A stretch of 64,000 nt of DNA, from positions 248,001-312,000 of the forward strand of contig DATMON010000004.1 in assembly GCA_035568175.1 (NCBI GenBank). The letters are read 5' to 3'. Origin of the DNA: AV40 sp035568175. GTDB taxonomy: Bacteria; Verrucomicrobiota; Verrucomicrobiia; Chthoniobacterales; UBA10450. The position numbers were made by a program, and so were the translations under genes. Below, piece by piece: positions 7,880-17,635 of this stretch. The notes below the pieces were generated by a model, which did not search any database, had not been told where the DNA came from, and worked only from the letters and a program-made list of their open reading frames with translations. Position 1 is the first letter of the stretch, and each line of letters begins with the position of its first letter.

Positions 7880-9388
7880 ATGGTGGATTTCATGGGCCGC
7901 CGCGTGCCGATAATTTTGACGGTCGTGACGGCGATTGGCCTCGCGGCCTGGGCTTTGTTCCCCGATACGCTCATCGCTCGCAACACAGACCTCGATGAAG
8001 GCGTCTACCTGATGGTCGCGCGTCTCCTCCATCGCGGCCACGACGTGCACACGTTTTTCTTCGACCAGTTCTGGTTTTTCCCAAAGATCCTCGCAACATC
8101 GTTCAAATTTTTCGGCGATTCGCTGTTAGTCGGACGCCTGACCGCGTTTGCGTTCGCGTTAGCAGGCGTGTTCGGCGCAGCGGCATTAACTTATCAGCTT
8201 GAGGCTAAGTGGAGCGCGGCGACCGCCGCCATTCTAATTTGTGCTGCGAGCCCGCTTTACATTCGACAATCGCGAATGGTCATGGCCGATGTTCCAGCAA
8301 CAGCGTGCATTGTCTGGGCGCTGGTTTTTGTTTTTCTATTTCGAAAGAATCGCCAACGGCTTTGGCTCCTCCTGAGCGGAGTCTGCGCCAGCGCAAGCCT
8401 GATGCTCAAGCCGTTTACCGTCGGATTTCTTGTCACCATCATTATCGTTGTCTTCGCGCAACGGACACGGCACGAAAATGGCCGACTCAAATTGGATCCG
8501 CAAATTTTGTATGACATCCTGATCTTCGCCGCCGGTGGCATCATCGCCGCGGCGCCCTGTGTCGATTTCCTTCACCCAATCGAAGAGTATCGTCGTACCG
8601 TTGGGTTTCACTTCGCGGAGCGAAACTGGCTGATCAAGCGCGTCGACGATCGATGGCGCGGTTTGGTCGGCTTTACTCGACTCGATGTTCCGCTCGTTGT
8701 CTTCGCCATCCCCGGAATCGTGGTGCTGCGTCCTTTGTCGGCGCCATTGGTCGCGTTATTGATCGGCGAATTGCTGACGATCGCCATTTTGTTCGCAATG
8801 CCGCCATGGCTTCACCACTACGCGTTGATTCTTCCGGCGATGATTGTTTTCACGGTGCTCGGCTTCAATCGAGGGCTCGCTCAATTTAAAGCTTTCATCG
8901 CCGAATCTCGCAATCGCGCGACGATGCATTCCGCGAGCAAGTTCGTCGCAGCGTTGTTCGGGTGCGCGCTTGTGATCAGCGTGATCGATCTTCCGTGGCT
9001 GGCGCGTCTTGAGCATCGTGCGCGTTGGCCTCGTTTAATTCATTTGGAGCCGGCTGTTCGTTACGCACAGCAAACTTTTCCGGCTGACGAATATTTGATA
9101 ACCGACGATGCGCTGATGGTCTATTTAGCGGATCGATTGATTCCGCCGCCGGCAATTAATTTTACTTTCGCGGACGTTTTGAAATTCGATCCAACGAGCT
9201 TTGCGCGCTTTGAGCAAGTTCTTCGCGAAAACAACGTCGGCGGAGTGATTGTCACGAGTCGATTCAACCATCATCCGCGGCTGATGTCGTGGCTCGAACA
9301 AAATTTCACCGAGTCAGTGCAAGTGGGATCGGAACAAAACGACGAACTAGTCGCGCGCATTTTCAGTAAGCGCCGCGAGGCGCGTTGA
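7880..9388 (+). CDS. membrane glycosyltransferase, ArnT/PMT-like (GT39/GT83)
   Basis: About 502 residues with some ten hydrophobic segments and a soluble C-terminal domain of about 140 residues. The first periplasmic loop holds NTDLDEGVYLMVARLLHRGHDVH, containing the acidic DxDE-like pair conserved in polyprenyl-phosphate-sugar-dependent PMT_2 enzymes. It likely moves a sugar from a lipid carrier to lipid A, protein or another envelope acceptor. I prefer ATG 7880 because GAGG lies three bases upstream and the protein then begins at the first membrane helix; the frame is open from 7793. Acceptor unknown. Confidence 0.8.
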   Translation: MVDFMGRRVPIILTVVTAIGLAAWALFPDTLIARNTDLDEGVYLMVARLLHRGHDVHTFFFDQFWFFPKILATSFKFFGDSLLVGRLTAFAFALAGVFGAAALTYQLEAKWSAATAAILICAASPLYIRQSRMVMADVPATACIVWALVFVFLFRKNRQRLWLLLSGVCASASLMLKPFTVGFLVTIIIVVFAQRTRHENGRLKLDPQILYDILIFAAGGIIAAAPCVDFLHPIEEYRRTVGFHFAERNWLIKRVDDRWRGLVGFTRLDVPLVVFAIPGIVVLRPLSAPLVALLIGELLTIAILFAMPPWLHHYALILPAMIVFTVLGFNRGLAQFKAFIAESRNRATMHSASKFVAALFGCALVISVIDLPWLARLEHRARWPRLIHLEPAVRYAQQTFPADEYLITDDALMVYLADRLIPPPAINFTFADVLKFDPTSFARFEQVLRENNVGGVIVTSRFNHHPRLMSWLEQNFTESVQVGSEQNDELVARIFSKRREAR

Positions 9389-9391
9389 TCC

Positions 9392-10321
9392 TTAGCTCTT
9401 CAATAGCTCTGCGCACCGGCGCGCCGATTCGACATTGCCGATCGAAATAATCTCGGCGTCTTTGCGAGTGCGTTTGAGCAAACCGGCCAGAACGCCGCCC
9501 AGCCCCAGCTCAATGAACAAATCGCAGCCGAGCCCTGCAAGTTGTTCCATGCAATCGACCCAGCGCACCGCGCTCGTGACCTGGTCCTGAAGAGTTTGTC
9601 GAATCTCTGGAAGCGTGGTCACTTCGCGCCCGGTAACGTTGCTGACCACCGGGAATTTCGGCAACTGCATTTGGACGTCGAGCAGCACTGGAGCGAGCTT
9701 TTCGTAGGCGCTTTCCATCAAGCGCGAATGATACGCGCCGGCCACGTTCAGCGTTGTCGCGCGACGAATTCCGTATTCTTTCGCAACGCCGACCGCTGCT
9801 TCTACTTTCGCCAGCTCACCGGAAATAACGATCTGGCCCGGCGCGTTGATGTTGGCAACATCGACATCTTCATCGTCGGCCAACTGGCGCACGCTGTTTT
9901 CGTCCGCGCCGATCATTGCCGCCATTCCGCCAACCGTAGCGGCGCAAGCTTCGTCCATGAACTCGCCGCGTTTTTGAACAAGCTTGAGACCGCTCTCGAA
10001 ATCGAACGTTCCTGCGGCCGCGTGCGCGGTCAATTCGCCCAAAGACAGACCAGCCGCCCCACCGACTGGAAAATCGCCGGCCAATTCGCGCAAGATCGAC
10101 AAACAGGCGAGCCCGTGAACAAATAATGCAGGCTGACAATTCGAAGTCTTGGTCAATTCCTCGATTGGGCCGTTCCACGCGATATCGCTCAATTTGCGGC
10201 CAAGAATTTCGTCGGCTTGCCGAAATAAATCTGCAGCCGTCGGGAATTGTTCGGCCAGATCTTTTCCCATTCCGACGACCTGGGCGCCTTGCCCCGCAAA
10301 TAACAGCGCGATTTTCTTCAT
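9392..10321 (-). CDS. fabD: malonyl-CoA:ACP transacylase
   Basis: 309 residues from ATG 10321 (the frame is open to 10369, adding an unlikely N-terminus). FabD loads malonyl groups onto acyl carrier protein for fatty acid synthesis. It shows IALLFAGQGAQVVGMG at the start, the nucleophile elbow GLSLGELTA (usually GHSLGE; here His is Leu), the binding Arg region and the catalytic-His stretch AGAYHSRLME. Length fits the family. It stands alone, tail to tail with the glycosyltransferase gene only three bases away, and not in a fab operon. Confidence 0.93.
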   Translation of the reverse strand: MKKIALLFAGQGAQVVGMGKDLAEQFPTAADLFRQADEILGRKLSDIAWNGPIEELTKTSNCQPALFVHGLACLSILRELAGDFPVGGAAGLSLGELTAHAAAGTFDFESGLKLVQKRGEFMDEACAATVGGMAAMIGADENSVRQLADDEDVDVANINAPGQIVISGELAKVEAAVGVAKEYGIRRATTLNVAGAYHSRLMESAYEKLAPVLLDVQMQLPKFPVVSNVTGREVTTLPEIRQTLQDQVTSAVRWVDCMEQLAGLGCDLFIELGLGGVLAGLLKRTRKDAEIISIGNVESARRCAELLKS

Positions 10322-10442
10322 GTCGTTTCTCTTGTTAATCGTGTTGTCGGCACGGCGCGAGCGGGTCATTTTTTACGGCCGCCGGCGCCTCTCAATACGA
10401 TAAAGCATAAGCAGTTCGTTTGAGCCTAACGAACTATCCCTC

Positions 10443-11036
10443 ATGAAAATTTACAGCCTATTGTTTCTGCCAGTTCTGCTTTTTACATCCTGCGCAACGA
10501 TTACCCGCGGCGTGCATGACAAATTAACCGTAACCAGCGATCCATCCGGCGCGAACGTGGTTCTTTCTACTGGCGAACGCGGTGTGACACCGACGAAATT
10601 CGTGAAGGAGCGCAAAACCGAGCCGTTCACAGTAACGGTGAGCAAGCCAGGATACGCCCCGCAAACCGTGAAGGTGGAAAGCAAGTTTGGCGGAACCGGC
10701 GGTGGGGCGATGGCCGGCAACCTCCTCCTTGGTGGCGCGATTGGTATGGGCGTAGACGCCGGGACCGGCGCTTACAAGTCGCTTTATCCAAATCCGGTCT
10801 CGGTTCACTTGGTGCCAACATCGACATCGAAAACGAAAACGTCGAAGCGATCGACAACCTCTGCTCCTGCCGAAAAACCGCGCCCGAAAGCTAAAACGAT
10901 AAAGGCTCCAGTGAAATCCGAGAGCGCACCGAAAATAGAAACGGCGCCTGAGCCGAAAACGGAGAGCGTGCCAACACCAGCGCCCACTTCAACTCCCTAC
11001 GTTCCGCCGACCCTGGAAAGTTCTCCGCCGCCATAA
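10443..11036 (+). CDS. PEGA-domain lipoprotein
   Basis: 197 residues. A short signal peptide ends in the lipobox LFTSC, so the protein should be lipid-anchored in the envelope. Residues 30-75 match a PEGA domain (LTVTSDPSGANVVLS...GVTPTKF...FTVTVSKPGYAP), a small beta module common in surface and S-layer-associated proteins. A glycine-rich hydrophobic stretch (GGTGGGAMAGNLLLGGAIG) follows, then a Pro/Lys/Thr-rich tail. Function unknown. The next 170 bases before nuoD contain no gene, only low-information repeats. Confidence 0.8.
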   Translation: MKIYSLLFLPVLLFTSCATITRGVHDKLTVTSDPSGANVVLSTGERGVTPTKFVKERKTEPFTVTVSKPGYAPQTVKVESKFGGTGGGAMAGNLLLGGAIGMGVDAGTGAYKSLYPNPVSVHLVPTSTSKTKTSKRSTTSAPAEKPRPKAKTIKAPVKSESAPKIETAPEPKTESVPTPAPTSTPYVPPTLESSPPP

Positions 11037-11208
11037 CAGTCCGTCGTCCCGAGCGGAGCGAGGACCCCACACTCGAAGCGTGGATTGTCCAAACTAGTTG
11101 GCGTGATCAGCCAGCCCGGGTGAGTTCCTTCACTTCGTTCAGAATGGCCGCGCCATTCTTTCTTGCGCGCGCTGGTTAACTCGCCAGCATAAATGCAACT
11201 CCGATCTT

Positions 11209-12465
11209 ATGGCCTTCACCGTGCGCGAAATTGAATCGCCCGATCCGGTAACGCGAGTCGCTGCCGAAGAAGCGAAGCTGCGTGAAGTCGATCACGACAT
11301 CGGCGAGAAAATGATTCTCAACATGGGGCCGTCGCATCCGGCGACGCATGGCGTATTGCGGCTCGTCCTCGAACTCGATGGCGAGACCATCACCAAAGCG
11401 ACGCCGGACATCGGTTTCTTGCATCGCGGCGACGAAAAAATTGCCGAGAACATGCAATACAATCAATTCGTGCCCTACACCGATCGTCTCGACTATCTTG
11501 CGCCGCTGTCGAACAACGTCGCTTACGCGCTCGCGGTGGAAAAATTAATGGGCTGGGAAATTCCGCCGCGCGGAAAAGCCATTCGCGTAATTTGCTGCGA
11601 GCTCTCCAGGATCTCATCGCATCTGATGGGCTTTGGCGCGATGGCGCTCGATCTCGGCGCCATGACGGTGTTTCTCTATTCGTTCACCCAACGCGAGAAA
11701 ATCTACGACCTGAGCGAATTGCTCAGCGGCGCGCGCTTCACCACTTCCTACACTCGCGTCGGCGGACAAATTCGCGATCTCCCCGAAAAATTTATTCCAA
11801 TGCTGTGCGAATTTCTCGATCAATTCGGCCCGGCCCTGGACGAGATGGACAAATTGCTCACGCGCAATCGCATTTTTGTCGATCGAACCAAAGATGTCGG
11901 GGTCATTTCAAAAGAGCGTGCGATTGCTTACGCGCTGTCGGGTCCAAATTTGCGCGGCAGCGGCGTCGAACACGATTTGCGGCGCAAACATCCCTATCTC
12001 GATTACGAACAGTACGATTTCGAAGTCGTGATCGGCAGCGCGGGCGATGCCTACGATCGCTATCTGGTGCGGGTCGAGGAAATGCGGCAGAGCGCAAAAA
12101 TTCTGCGGCAGGTGATCGACAGATTGCCGGCCGGCCCGATCAATGTGGCCGATTGGAAAAATATGACGCCTCCGAAATCGCACGTGATGACAAAAATGGA
12201 GGAACTGATTCACCACTTCATTGTCGTCACCGAGGGTCTCGACGCGCCACCGGGCGAAATCTATTTCGCGGCTGAAAACCCAAAAGGCGAGCTCGGTTTC
12301 TACATCAACAGTAAAGGCGGCGGTGTCCCGCATCGCCTCAAGATCCGCGCGCCTTCGTTTGTGAATCTGAGCATCTTGCCGGAAGTCCTTCCGGGCCGCA
12401 TGGTGAGCGACGTTCCCGCGGTGCTCGGAAGTCTGGACTTTGTCATGGGCGAATGCGACAGATGA
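11209..12465 (+). CDS. nuoD: NADH-quinone oxidoreductase subunit D
   Basis: 418 residues, the 49-kDa subunit of complex I, sitting at the quinone pocket in the peripheral arm. Recognised by NMGPSHPATHGVLRL, IGFLHRG.EK, the NYVQ-type quinone region (here YTDRLDYLAPL) and the tail VLGSLDFVMGECDR. Length is normal. It opens the nuo cluster of this window; nuoA, nuoB and nuoC are not upstream, so they must lie elsewhere in the genome. Subunits share the membrane complex that oxidises NADH, reduces quinone and pumps protons. Confidence 0.97.
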   Translation: MAFTVREIESPDPVTRVAAEEAKLREVDHDIGEKMILNMGPSHPATHGVLRLVLELDGETITKATPDIGFLHRGDEKIAENMQYNQFVPYTDRLDYLAPLSNNVAYALAVEKLMGWEIPPRGKAIRVICCELSRISSHLMGFGAMALDLGAMTVFLYSFTQREKIYDLSELLSGARFTTSYTRVGGQIRDLPEKFIPMLCEFLDQFGPALDEMDKLLTRNRIFVDRTKDVGVISKERAIAYALSGPNLRGSGVEHDLRRKHPYLDYEQYDFEVVIGSAGDAYDRYLVRVEEMRQSAKILRQVIDRLPAGPINVADWKNMTPPKSHVMTKMEELIHHFIVVTEGLDAPPGEIYFAAENPKGELGFYINSKGGGVPHRLKIRAPSFVNLSILPEVLPGRMVSDVPAVLGSLDFVMGECDR

Positions 12466-12467
12466 TA

Positions 12468-12595
12468 AGAATGACGAAGCACGAATTCCAAATGACGAAG
12501 CAAAAGATGAAAACCAACGAAAAACTTCCAGGAAATCCATTCCGTTTCTTGTCATTCGTCATTCGTCATTCGTCATTCGTCATTTGCAAGCGCTT
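12468..12595. repeat. short tandem repeat hairpin (GACGAA/TTCGTC units)
   Basis: Left arm of GACGAA-containing units (12472-12510) and right arm of four consecutive ATTCGTC units (12554-12590), complementary to each other. Related blocks occur at 21529-21630 and 29164-29325. It lies over the nuoD stop and the N-terminal coding part of the next lipoprotein gene. Confidence 0.75.
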
Positions 12596-12851
12596 CCTCG
12601 TTTTATTGCTCGCTATCATGACAATCTCCTGCGTTGGCCGGCGCATCACCAAAGCCAACGTCGATGAAGTGGCCGAAGGAATGTCGAAGAAACAGGTGGA
12701 ATCGATTCTTGGACCGCCGACCGAGCTCGATAACAAGGATTTCGTCATCATGAAGAAGACGACTTACGTCTACCGGCAGGCCAAGGACACGGTGATAATC
12801 GTTTTCAAAGACGACAAGGTCACTGAAAAGCAGAGTACGTTAACCGACTAA
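12507..12851 (+). CDS. BamE/SmpA-like small lipoprotein
   Basis: The mature part (about 76 residues after Cys) fits the SmpA/OmlA fold: VAEGMSKKQVESILGPPTE, then YVYRQAKDTVIIVFKDDKV. A hydrophobic stretch RFLVLLLAIMTISC ends in a lipobox, so it should be outer-membrane-anchored. BamE proteins assist beta-barrel assembly, but this domain also serves other roles. The start is uncertain: ATG 12507 is chosen, ATG 12453 is also open, and in either case the first residues are translated from an inserted short repeat. It separates nuoD from nuoEF within what reads as one transcription unit. Confidence 0.7.
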   Translation: MKTNEKLPGNPFRFLSFVIRHSSFVICKRFLVLLLAIMTISCVGRRITKANVDEVAEGMSKKQVESILGPPTELDNKDFVIMKKTTYVYRQAKDTVIIVFKDDKVTEKQSTLTD

Positions 12852-12862
12852 CTTTTTCGCCC

Positions 12863-14839
12863 GTGGACTCCCGCGTTCCCGCCGAGTTGGAGCGAAAAAT
12901 GGATGAAGCGATCGGGCATTATCCGTCCGATCAAAAACGAAGCGCTGCGCTGCCGTTACTCCATCTGTGGCAGGAATATTTTGGATTAGTTAACGACGAT
13001 GCGGTGACTTGGATCGCGGCCAAGCTTGGCCTGCAGCCGATCAACATCTTCGAGCTGGTCACGTTTTATCCGATGATGCGCGAGAAACGCGCGGGCAAAA
13101 CGCACATCCGCGTTTGCCGCACGCTCAGTTGCGCGATGGCTGGAAGTTATCAGCTAATGGAGAACCTTTCTGCGGCGACTGGGATTCAGCGGAAGACCGG
13201 TCCGGCAGCTGCCGGACACACCCCGACTGGAGTGAGCCCTGACGGAAATTACAGCATCGAGTTCGTTGAATGTCTCGCCAGCTGTGGCACCGCACCGGTC
13301 TGCATGGTGAACGACGATCTGCACGAAAACGTCCAGCCCGACAACGCGATGTCGATCTTATCAGAACCTCCGGCGAGACCGGTGGTGCTTCAACCGCATC
13401 CACTCGAGCAGCGGATCGTTTTCAAAAATATCGGACGCAAGAATTGGAAAACCGACATCAAGACCTATTTGGATGACGGCGGTTACGAAGATTTGCGCAA
13501 AGCCGTCAAGATGTCGCGCGCCGACATCGTGAACGAAGTGAAAACATCCGGTCTGCGCGGACGCGGCGGCGCCGGATTTCCGTGCGGAGTGAAATGGAGT
13601 TTCATCAAGCCCGACGAGAAGAAGCCGGTCTACTTGATTTGCAACGCGGACGAATCCGAGCCCGGCACATTCAAAGACCGCTACATCATTCATGAAGATC
13701 CTCACCAGTTACTGGAAGGGATCGCCATCTCCTGTTTCGCGCTCAACGCCCGGACCGCGTACATATATATAAGAGGCGAATTCCCCGAAGGCGCCAAGAT
13801 CCTCGAAGGCGCGATCAAAGAAGCGCGCGAGCACAAGTTTCTCGGCAAAAACATTCTCGGCTCGCGGTTCGATGTCGATGTTCACATTCACCGCGGGGCC
13901 GGTGCTTACATTTGCGGCGAAGAAACTGGTTTAATCGAATCGCTCGAAGGCAAACGCGCTTACCCTCGAATCAAGCCGCCTTACTTTCCGGCGGTCCTCG
14001 GGCTCTACATGTGCCCGACGATCGTGAATAACGTCGAGACACTGTGCGCGGTAAAACACATCATCGCGATGGGCGGAGCGAAATACGCGCAGCTCGGTCG
14101 ACTGAATAACACTGGAACACGCGTCGTTTGCGTGAGCGGCGACGTGGAACGCCCCGGCTATTTCGAAATCGAAGTCGGAAAAGTGACAATGGGCCAACTG
14201 ATCTATGAAATGGCCGGCGGAATCAAATGGGGCCGCAGATTGAAAGCGATAATTCCTGGCGGCAGCTCGGCAAAAGTCTTGCGCGCAGACGAGCGATTCA
14301 AAATCAAACAGAAACAGCCGGATGGCTCGACAATCGACGTTGAGATGTCGATCGACGAACTGCCGATGGATTTCGATTCGCTCGCGGCCGCCGGATCAAT
14401 GGCCGGATCAGGCGGCGTGATCGTACTCGACGATTCGCGCGACATGGTTTGGGTGCTTAACAACATCAACGAGTTTTATGCTCACGAATCGTGCGGCCAA
14501 TGCACGCCCTGCCGCGAAGGTTCGCTCTGGATGAAAAAAATTACCGAGCGCATGCTGGACGGCGGCGGTGTGACGGAAGATCCGCGCACACTGAAAACGA
14601 TCGGCGATAATATTGCCGGCCGGACTATCTGCGCGTTTGGTGAAGCGTGCGCCTGGCCGACCCAAAGTTTCGTCGAAAAATTTCCGGAGGAATTCGCGGC
14701 ATACGCGCGCAAATCAATCCCGCCGCCGATGCCGCCCGAAGACACACCTCGAGAATTAATTGAGCGCGAACAAATCCCAACCAGTCCCCTCGCCCACGAT
14801 CCCGGCTGGGAAAAAGCCGGCGCCGATTCGGTGATCTGA
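12863..14839 (+). CDS. nuoEF: NADH-quinone oxidoreductase fused subunits E and F
   Basis: 658 residues, starting with GTG 12863. Residues 1-165 are NuoE, a thioredoxin-like 2Fe-2S protein with ligands in CRTLSC and ECLASCGTAPVC. Residues about 185-640 are NuoF with the FMN/NADH site GRGGAGFPCGVKWSF, CNADESEPGTFKDR, and the 4Fe-4S ligands in SCGQCTPCREG plus a later Cys in TICAFGEACAW. Together they form the NADH dehydrogenase tip of complex I. In most bacteria these are separate genes; here no stop or start separates them. The gene ends one base before the nuoG start. Confidence 0.95.
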   Translation: MDSRVPAELERKMDEAIGHYPSDQKRSAALPLLHLWQEYFGLVNDDAVTWIAAKLGLQPINIFELVTFYPMMREKRAGKTHIRVCRTLSCAMAGSYQLMENLSAATGIQRKTGPAAAGHTPTGVSPDGNYSIEFVECLASCGTAPVCMVNDDLHENVQPDNAMSILSEPPARPVVLQPHPLEQRIVFKNIGRKNWKTDIKTYLDDGGYEDLRKAVKMSRADIVNEVKTSGLRGRGGAGFPCGVKWSFIKPDEKKPVYLICNADESEPGTFKDRYIIHEDPHQLLEGIAISCFALNARTAYIYIRGEFPEGAKILEGAIKEAREHKFLGKNILGSRFDVDVHIHRGAGAYICGEETGLIESLEGKRAYPRIKPPYFPAVLGLYMCPTIVNNVETLCAVKHIIAMGGAKYAQLGRLNNTGTRVVCVSGDVERPGYFEIEVGKVTMGQLIYEMAGGIKWGRRLKAIIPGGSSAKVLRADERFKIKQKQPDGSTIDVEMSIDELPMDFDSLAAAGSMAGSGGVIVLDDSRDMVWVLNNINEFYAHESCGQCTPCREGSLWMKKITERMLDGGGVTEDPRTLKTIGDNIAGRTICAFGEACAWPTQSFVEKFPEEFAAYARKSIPPPMPPEDTPRELIEREQIPTSPLAHDPGWEKAGADSVI

Positions 14840-14840
14840 T

Positions 14841-16559
14841 ATGTCTGACCAAGTGCCGATGTTCAACGTCCAGATCGACGGGGTGTGGCATCAGTTTCCG
14901 AAAGGCACGCGCGTGATCGAAGCTTGTGCGCAGGCGGGCGTTTATGTGCCACGCTATTGCTATCACAAAAAGCTCAGCTCACCCGGCAATTGCCGGATGT
15001 GTTTGATCGAGATGGGAATGCCGCGGATGGGTCCCGAACGCAAGCCGGAGCTCGGCGTCGACGGCAAACCGATCATCAACTGGATGCCGCGTCCGCAAAT
15101 CTGTTGCGCACAGGATGTGGCCGAGGGCATGGGTGTCCGCACCAGTTCGCCACTGGTCGAAGAATGTCGCAAGGGTGTGATGGAATTTCTCCTCATCAAT
15201 CATCCGCTCGATTGCCCAATCTGCGACCAAGCGGGCGAATGCGAGCTGCAAGAATTCAGCGTCGAGTACGGGGCGGCCGGCTCCCGTTTTCTCGAAAACA
15301 AGGTGAAGAAGCCGAAGGCGGTGCAGCTTGGACCGCGCGTTACGCTCGATGATGAACGCTGCATTCTTTGTTCGCGCTGCGTTCGATTTTGCAACGAAAT
15401 TGCGCACGACGACGTGCTCGGATTCGTCGACCGCGGCAGTCACACCGTGCTGACAGCGCATCCGGGCAAGCGTCTCGAAAATAATTATTCGCTCAACACC
15501 GTCGATATTTGTCCGGTTGGCGCGCTCACTTCCACCGATTTCCGTTTCAAAATGCGGGTTTGGTTTCTCAAGGAAACGAAAAGCATCTGCACCAGCTGCG
15601 CGACCGGTTGCAACACGATCATCGGCACGCGTGAGGACATCGTTTATCGGCAAACACCGCGCGAAAACGATCACGTGAATTCCTGCTGGATGTGCGACTA
15701 CGGCCGGCTCAACTTTAAGTACCTCGAATCGGAGAATCGGTTGCTCGAGCCGCAGATTTCCAACGGAAAAGAACTCGTCCCGAGCGATTGGAAGGGCGCG
15801 ATCGCACACGCGGCGCTTCAGCTCAGACAATTCAGCGGCGCAAACGTCGCGATTATCGCCTCCGGCCGGATGACCAACGAAGAACTTTGGCTCGTGCGCA
15901 AGATCGCAGACCTGCTCGGCGTTCGCTACATCGACATCGTGCCGCGTCGCGGCGAGGGCGACAACATCTTGCTCAGCGAAGATCGAAATCCAAACGCAAC
16001 CGGGGCGCGATTGATTCTCGGTTTGGATTCGGAACCGGACGCGCAACTCCCGGCGATCGTCGAGGGAGTGAAATCGGGAGAGATCAGAGCCCTGCTCGTG
16101 CTCGGTGAAAATCCGATCACGCTCGGGATTTCCGGCGAACAGCTAACGAACATGCCTGCGTTTGTTGTGATCGACATTTTATCGAACACTGCCAACGAAC
16201 ACGCGACCGTTCGCTTGCCCGCCTCGGGGTTCGCCGAAAAACGCGGCTCGATGATCAATGGCAAAGGCCGACTGCAACGGTTGAATCGCGCGGTGCGTCC
16301 ACCCGGAAACGCGCGCGACGATTGGGAAATTTTGCGCGACCTGCTCCAGGCGCTCGGCGGGAGCAATGGAATTTATACGATCGAAGATGCCTTCCGGCAA
16401 ATGAGCGCAGAGGTTCCGGAATTTGACGGACTGACTTTGAGCAAGATCGGTGACCTGGGCGTGCACGCAACGAAGTTAGACGAATCGCCTCGGCCGCCGA
16501 CCGATCCCAAGGCAAAAGATATCGAACAAGCGGAGAAGAGGCGCCCGGTCGGCCGATAA
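14841..16559 (+). CDS. nuoG: NADH-quinone oxidoreductase subunit G
   Basis: 572 residues. N-terminal ferredoxin-like domain with 2Fe-2S cysteines (YCYHKKLSSPGNCRMC), then the His-Cys 4Fe-4S site in HPLDCPICDQAGECELQ, then ERCILCSRCVRFC and a later Cys. A further cluster motif CTSCATGC opens a shortened molybdopterin-oxidoreductase-like domain. The protein is much shorter than the enterobacterial NuoG of about 900 residues, but this short form is common outside Proteobacteria. It carries electrons from FMN toward NuoI in the peripheral arm. Confidence 0.95.
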   Translation: MSDQVPMFNVQIDGVWHQFPKGTRVIEACAQAGVYVPRYCYHKKLSSPGNCRMCLIEMGMPRMGPERKPELGVDGKPIINWMPRPQICCAQDVAEGMGVRTSSPLVEECRKGVMEFLLINHPLDCPICDQAGECELQEFSVEYGAAGSRFLENKVKKPKAVQLGPRVTLDDERCILCSRCVRFCNEIAHDDVLGFVDRGSHTVLTAHPGKRLENNYSLNTVDICPVGALTSTDFRFKMRVWFLKETKSICTSCATGCNTIIGTREDIVYRQTPRENDHVNSCWMCDYGRLNFKYLESENRLLEPQISNGKELVPSDWKGAIAHAALQLRQFSGANVAIIASGRMTNEELWLVRKIADLLGVRYIDIVPRRGEGDNILLSEDRNPNATGARLILGLDSEPDAQLPAIVEGVKSGEIRALLVLGENPITLGISGEQLTNMPAFVVIDILSNTANEHATVRLPASGFAEKRGSMINGKGRLQRLNRAVRPPGNARDDWEILRDLLQALGGSNGIYTIEDAFRQMSAEVPEFDGLTLSKIGDLGVHATKLDESPRPPTDPKAKDIEQAEKRRPVGR

Positions 16560-16573
16560 CGCGAAGATCGACA

Positions 16574-17635
16574 ATGGATTATTTTTTTGTTGGCACGTCG
16601 CTCCTGAAAATCATCGGCATGATTTTCATCGTAATTTTGCCGATGGTTTCCTACGCGGTTTACGCTGAGCGTCGCGTCAGCGCCCTCATTCAGGATCGTC
16701 TCGGACCGAATCGCGTCGGCCCGGCCGGTCTTTTTCAGCCGATGGCCGATGCCGCCAAATTTTTGCTGAAGGAAGATTTCACCCCGGCGACGGTGAACAC
16801 GTTTTATTACTGGCTGGCGCCGTGTCTTGCGATGATTCCGGCGATCATGACGATCGCGGTCGTTCCCTTTGGCAGCACGCTATTCGGCGTGCCGATGGTC
16901 ATTGCCGACATCAACGTCGGAATCCTCTACGTCTTCGCCATTGCCTCGTTAGGCGTTTACGGAATCGTCCTCGGCGGCTGGGCCTCCAATTCCAAATATT
17001 CTTTTCTCGGCGGCGTTCGCTCGAGCTCGCAAATGATTTCCTACGAGCTTTCGCTCGGTCTCGCTGTCATTCCGGTTTTCCTGCTCGTTGGAAATCTTCG
17101 CCTGACGAGTGTCGTGCAATATCAAATCGAGCACGGTTGGTTGATCGCGCCGTTTATCGGCGATTGGACAAACCTTGGGAAATGGCTGCTCGCAATTCCA
17201 ATGATCGTCTCTTTCGTTGTGTTCATGGTTGCCGTCTTCGCTGAGACGAATCGCCTTCCGTTCGATTTGCCCGAAGCGGAGCAGGAACTTGCCGGCGGTT
17301 ACCACACTGAATATTCCTCGATGAAGTTCGCACTCTTTTTCCTCGGCGAATACGCCGCAATGATCAGCGGCTCGGCGATCATCGTCACCTTGTTCCTCGG
17401 TGGTTGGCATTTTCCCGGAATTCCTGATGGATCGCGCGGCTGGATTTTCGGTTTGATCAACATCGCGGTTTTCTTCGCCAAAGTGGCCGCTCTGATTTTG
17501 TTCATGATGTGGGTGCGCTGGACGTTGCCGCGCTTTCGCTGGGACCAGCTCATGCGTCTCGGCTGGCTCTTTTTCTTCGAAATTGCGCTCGTTAATATCT
17601 TTATCGTCGCCGGAATCTTGGCTTTCATCCGCTAA
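16574..17635 (+). CDS. nuoH: NADH-quinone oxidoreductase subunit H
   Basis: 353 residues with about eight membrane helices, the subunit that joins the quinone tunnel to the proton-pumping arm. Recognised by YAERRVSALIQDRLGPNRVG, MADAAKFLLKEDF and AETNRLPFDLPEAEQELAGG. The ATG directly follows a copy of AAGATCGACA (16564-16573), leaving little room for a ribosome binding site; translation may be coupled to nuoG. Its stop codon TAA is part of the CCGCTAAACACGCC repeat that begins the following gap. Confidence 0.97.
   Translation: MDYFFVGTSLLKIIGMIFIVILPMVSYAVYAERRVSALIQDRLGPNRVGPAGLFQPMADAAKFLLKEDFTPATVNTFYYWLAPCLAMIPAIMTIAVVPFGSTLFGVPMVIADINVGILYVFAIASLGVYGIVLGGWASNSKYSFLGGVRSSSQMISYELSLGLAVIPVFLLVGNLRLTSVVQYQIEHGWLIAPFIGDWTNLGKWLLAIPMIVSFVVFMVAVFAETNRLPFDLPEAEQELAGGYHTEYSSMKFALFFLGEYAAMISGSAIIVTLFLGGWHFPGIPDGSRGWIFGLINIAVFFAKVAALILFMMWVRWTLPRFRWDQLMRLGWLFFFEIALVNIFIVAGILAFIR

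Noticed and set aside
14979..16046. 355-codon open frame opposite nuoG
   Set aside because: Antisense shadow of a well-supported gene, caused by high GC codon usage.
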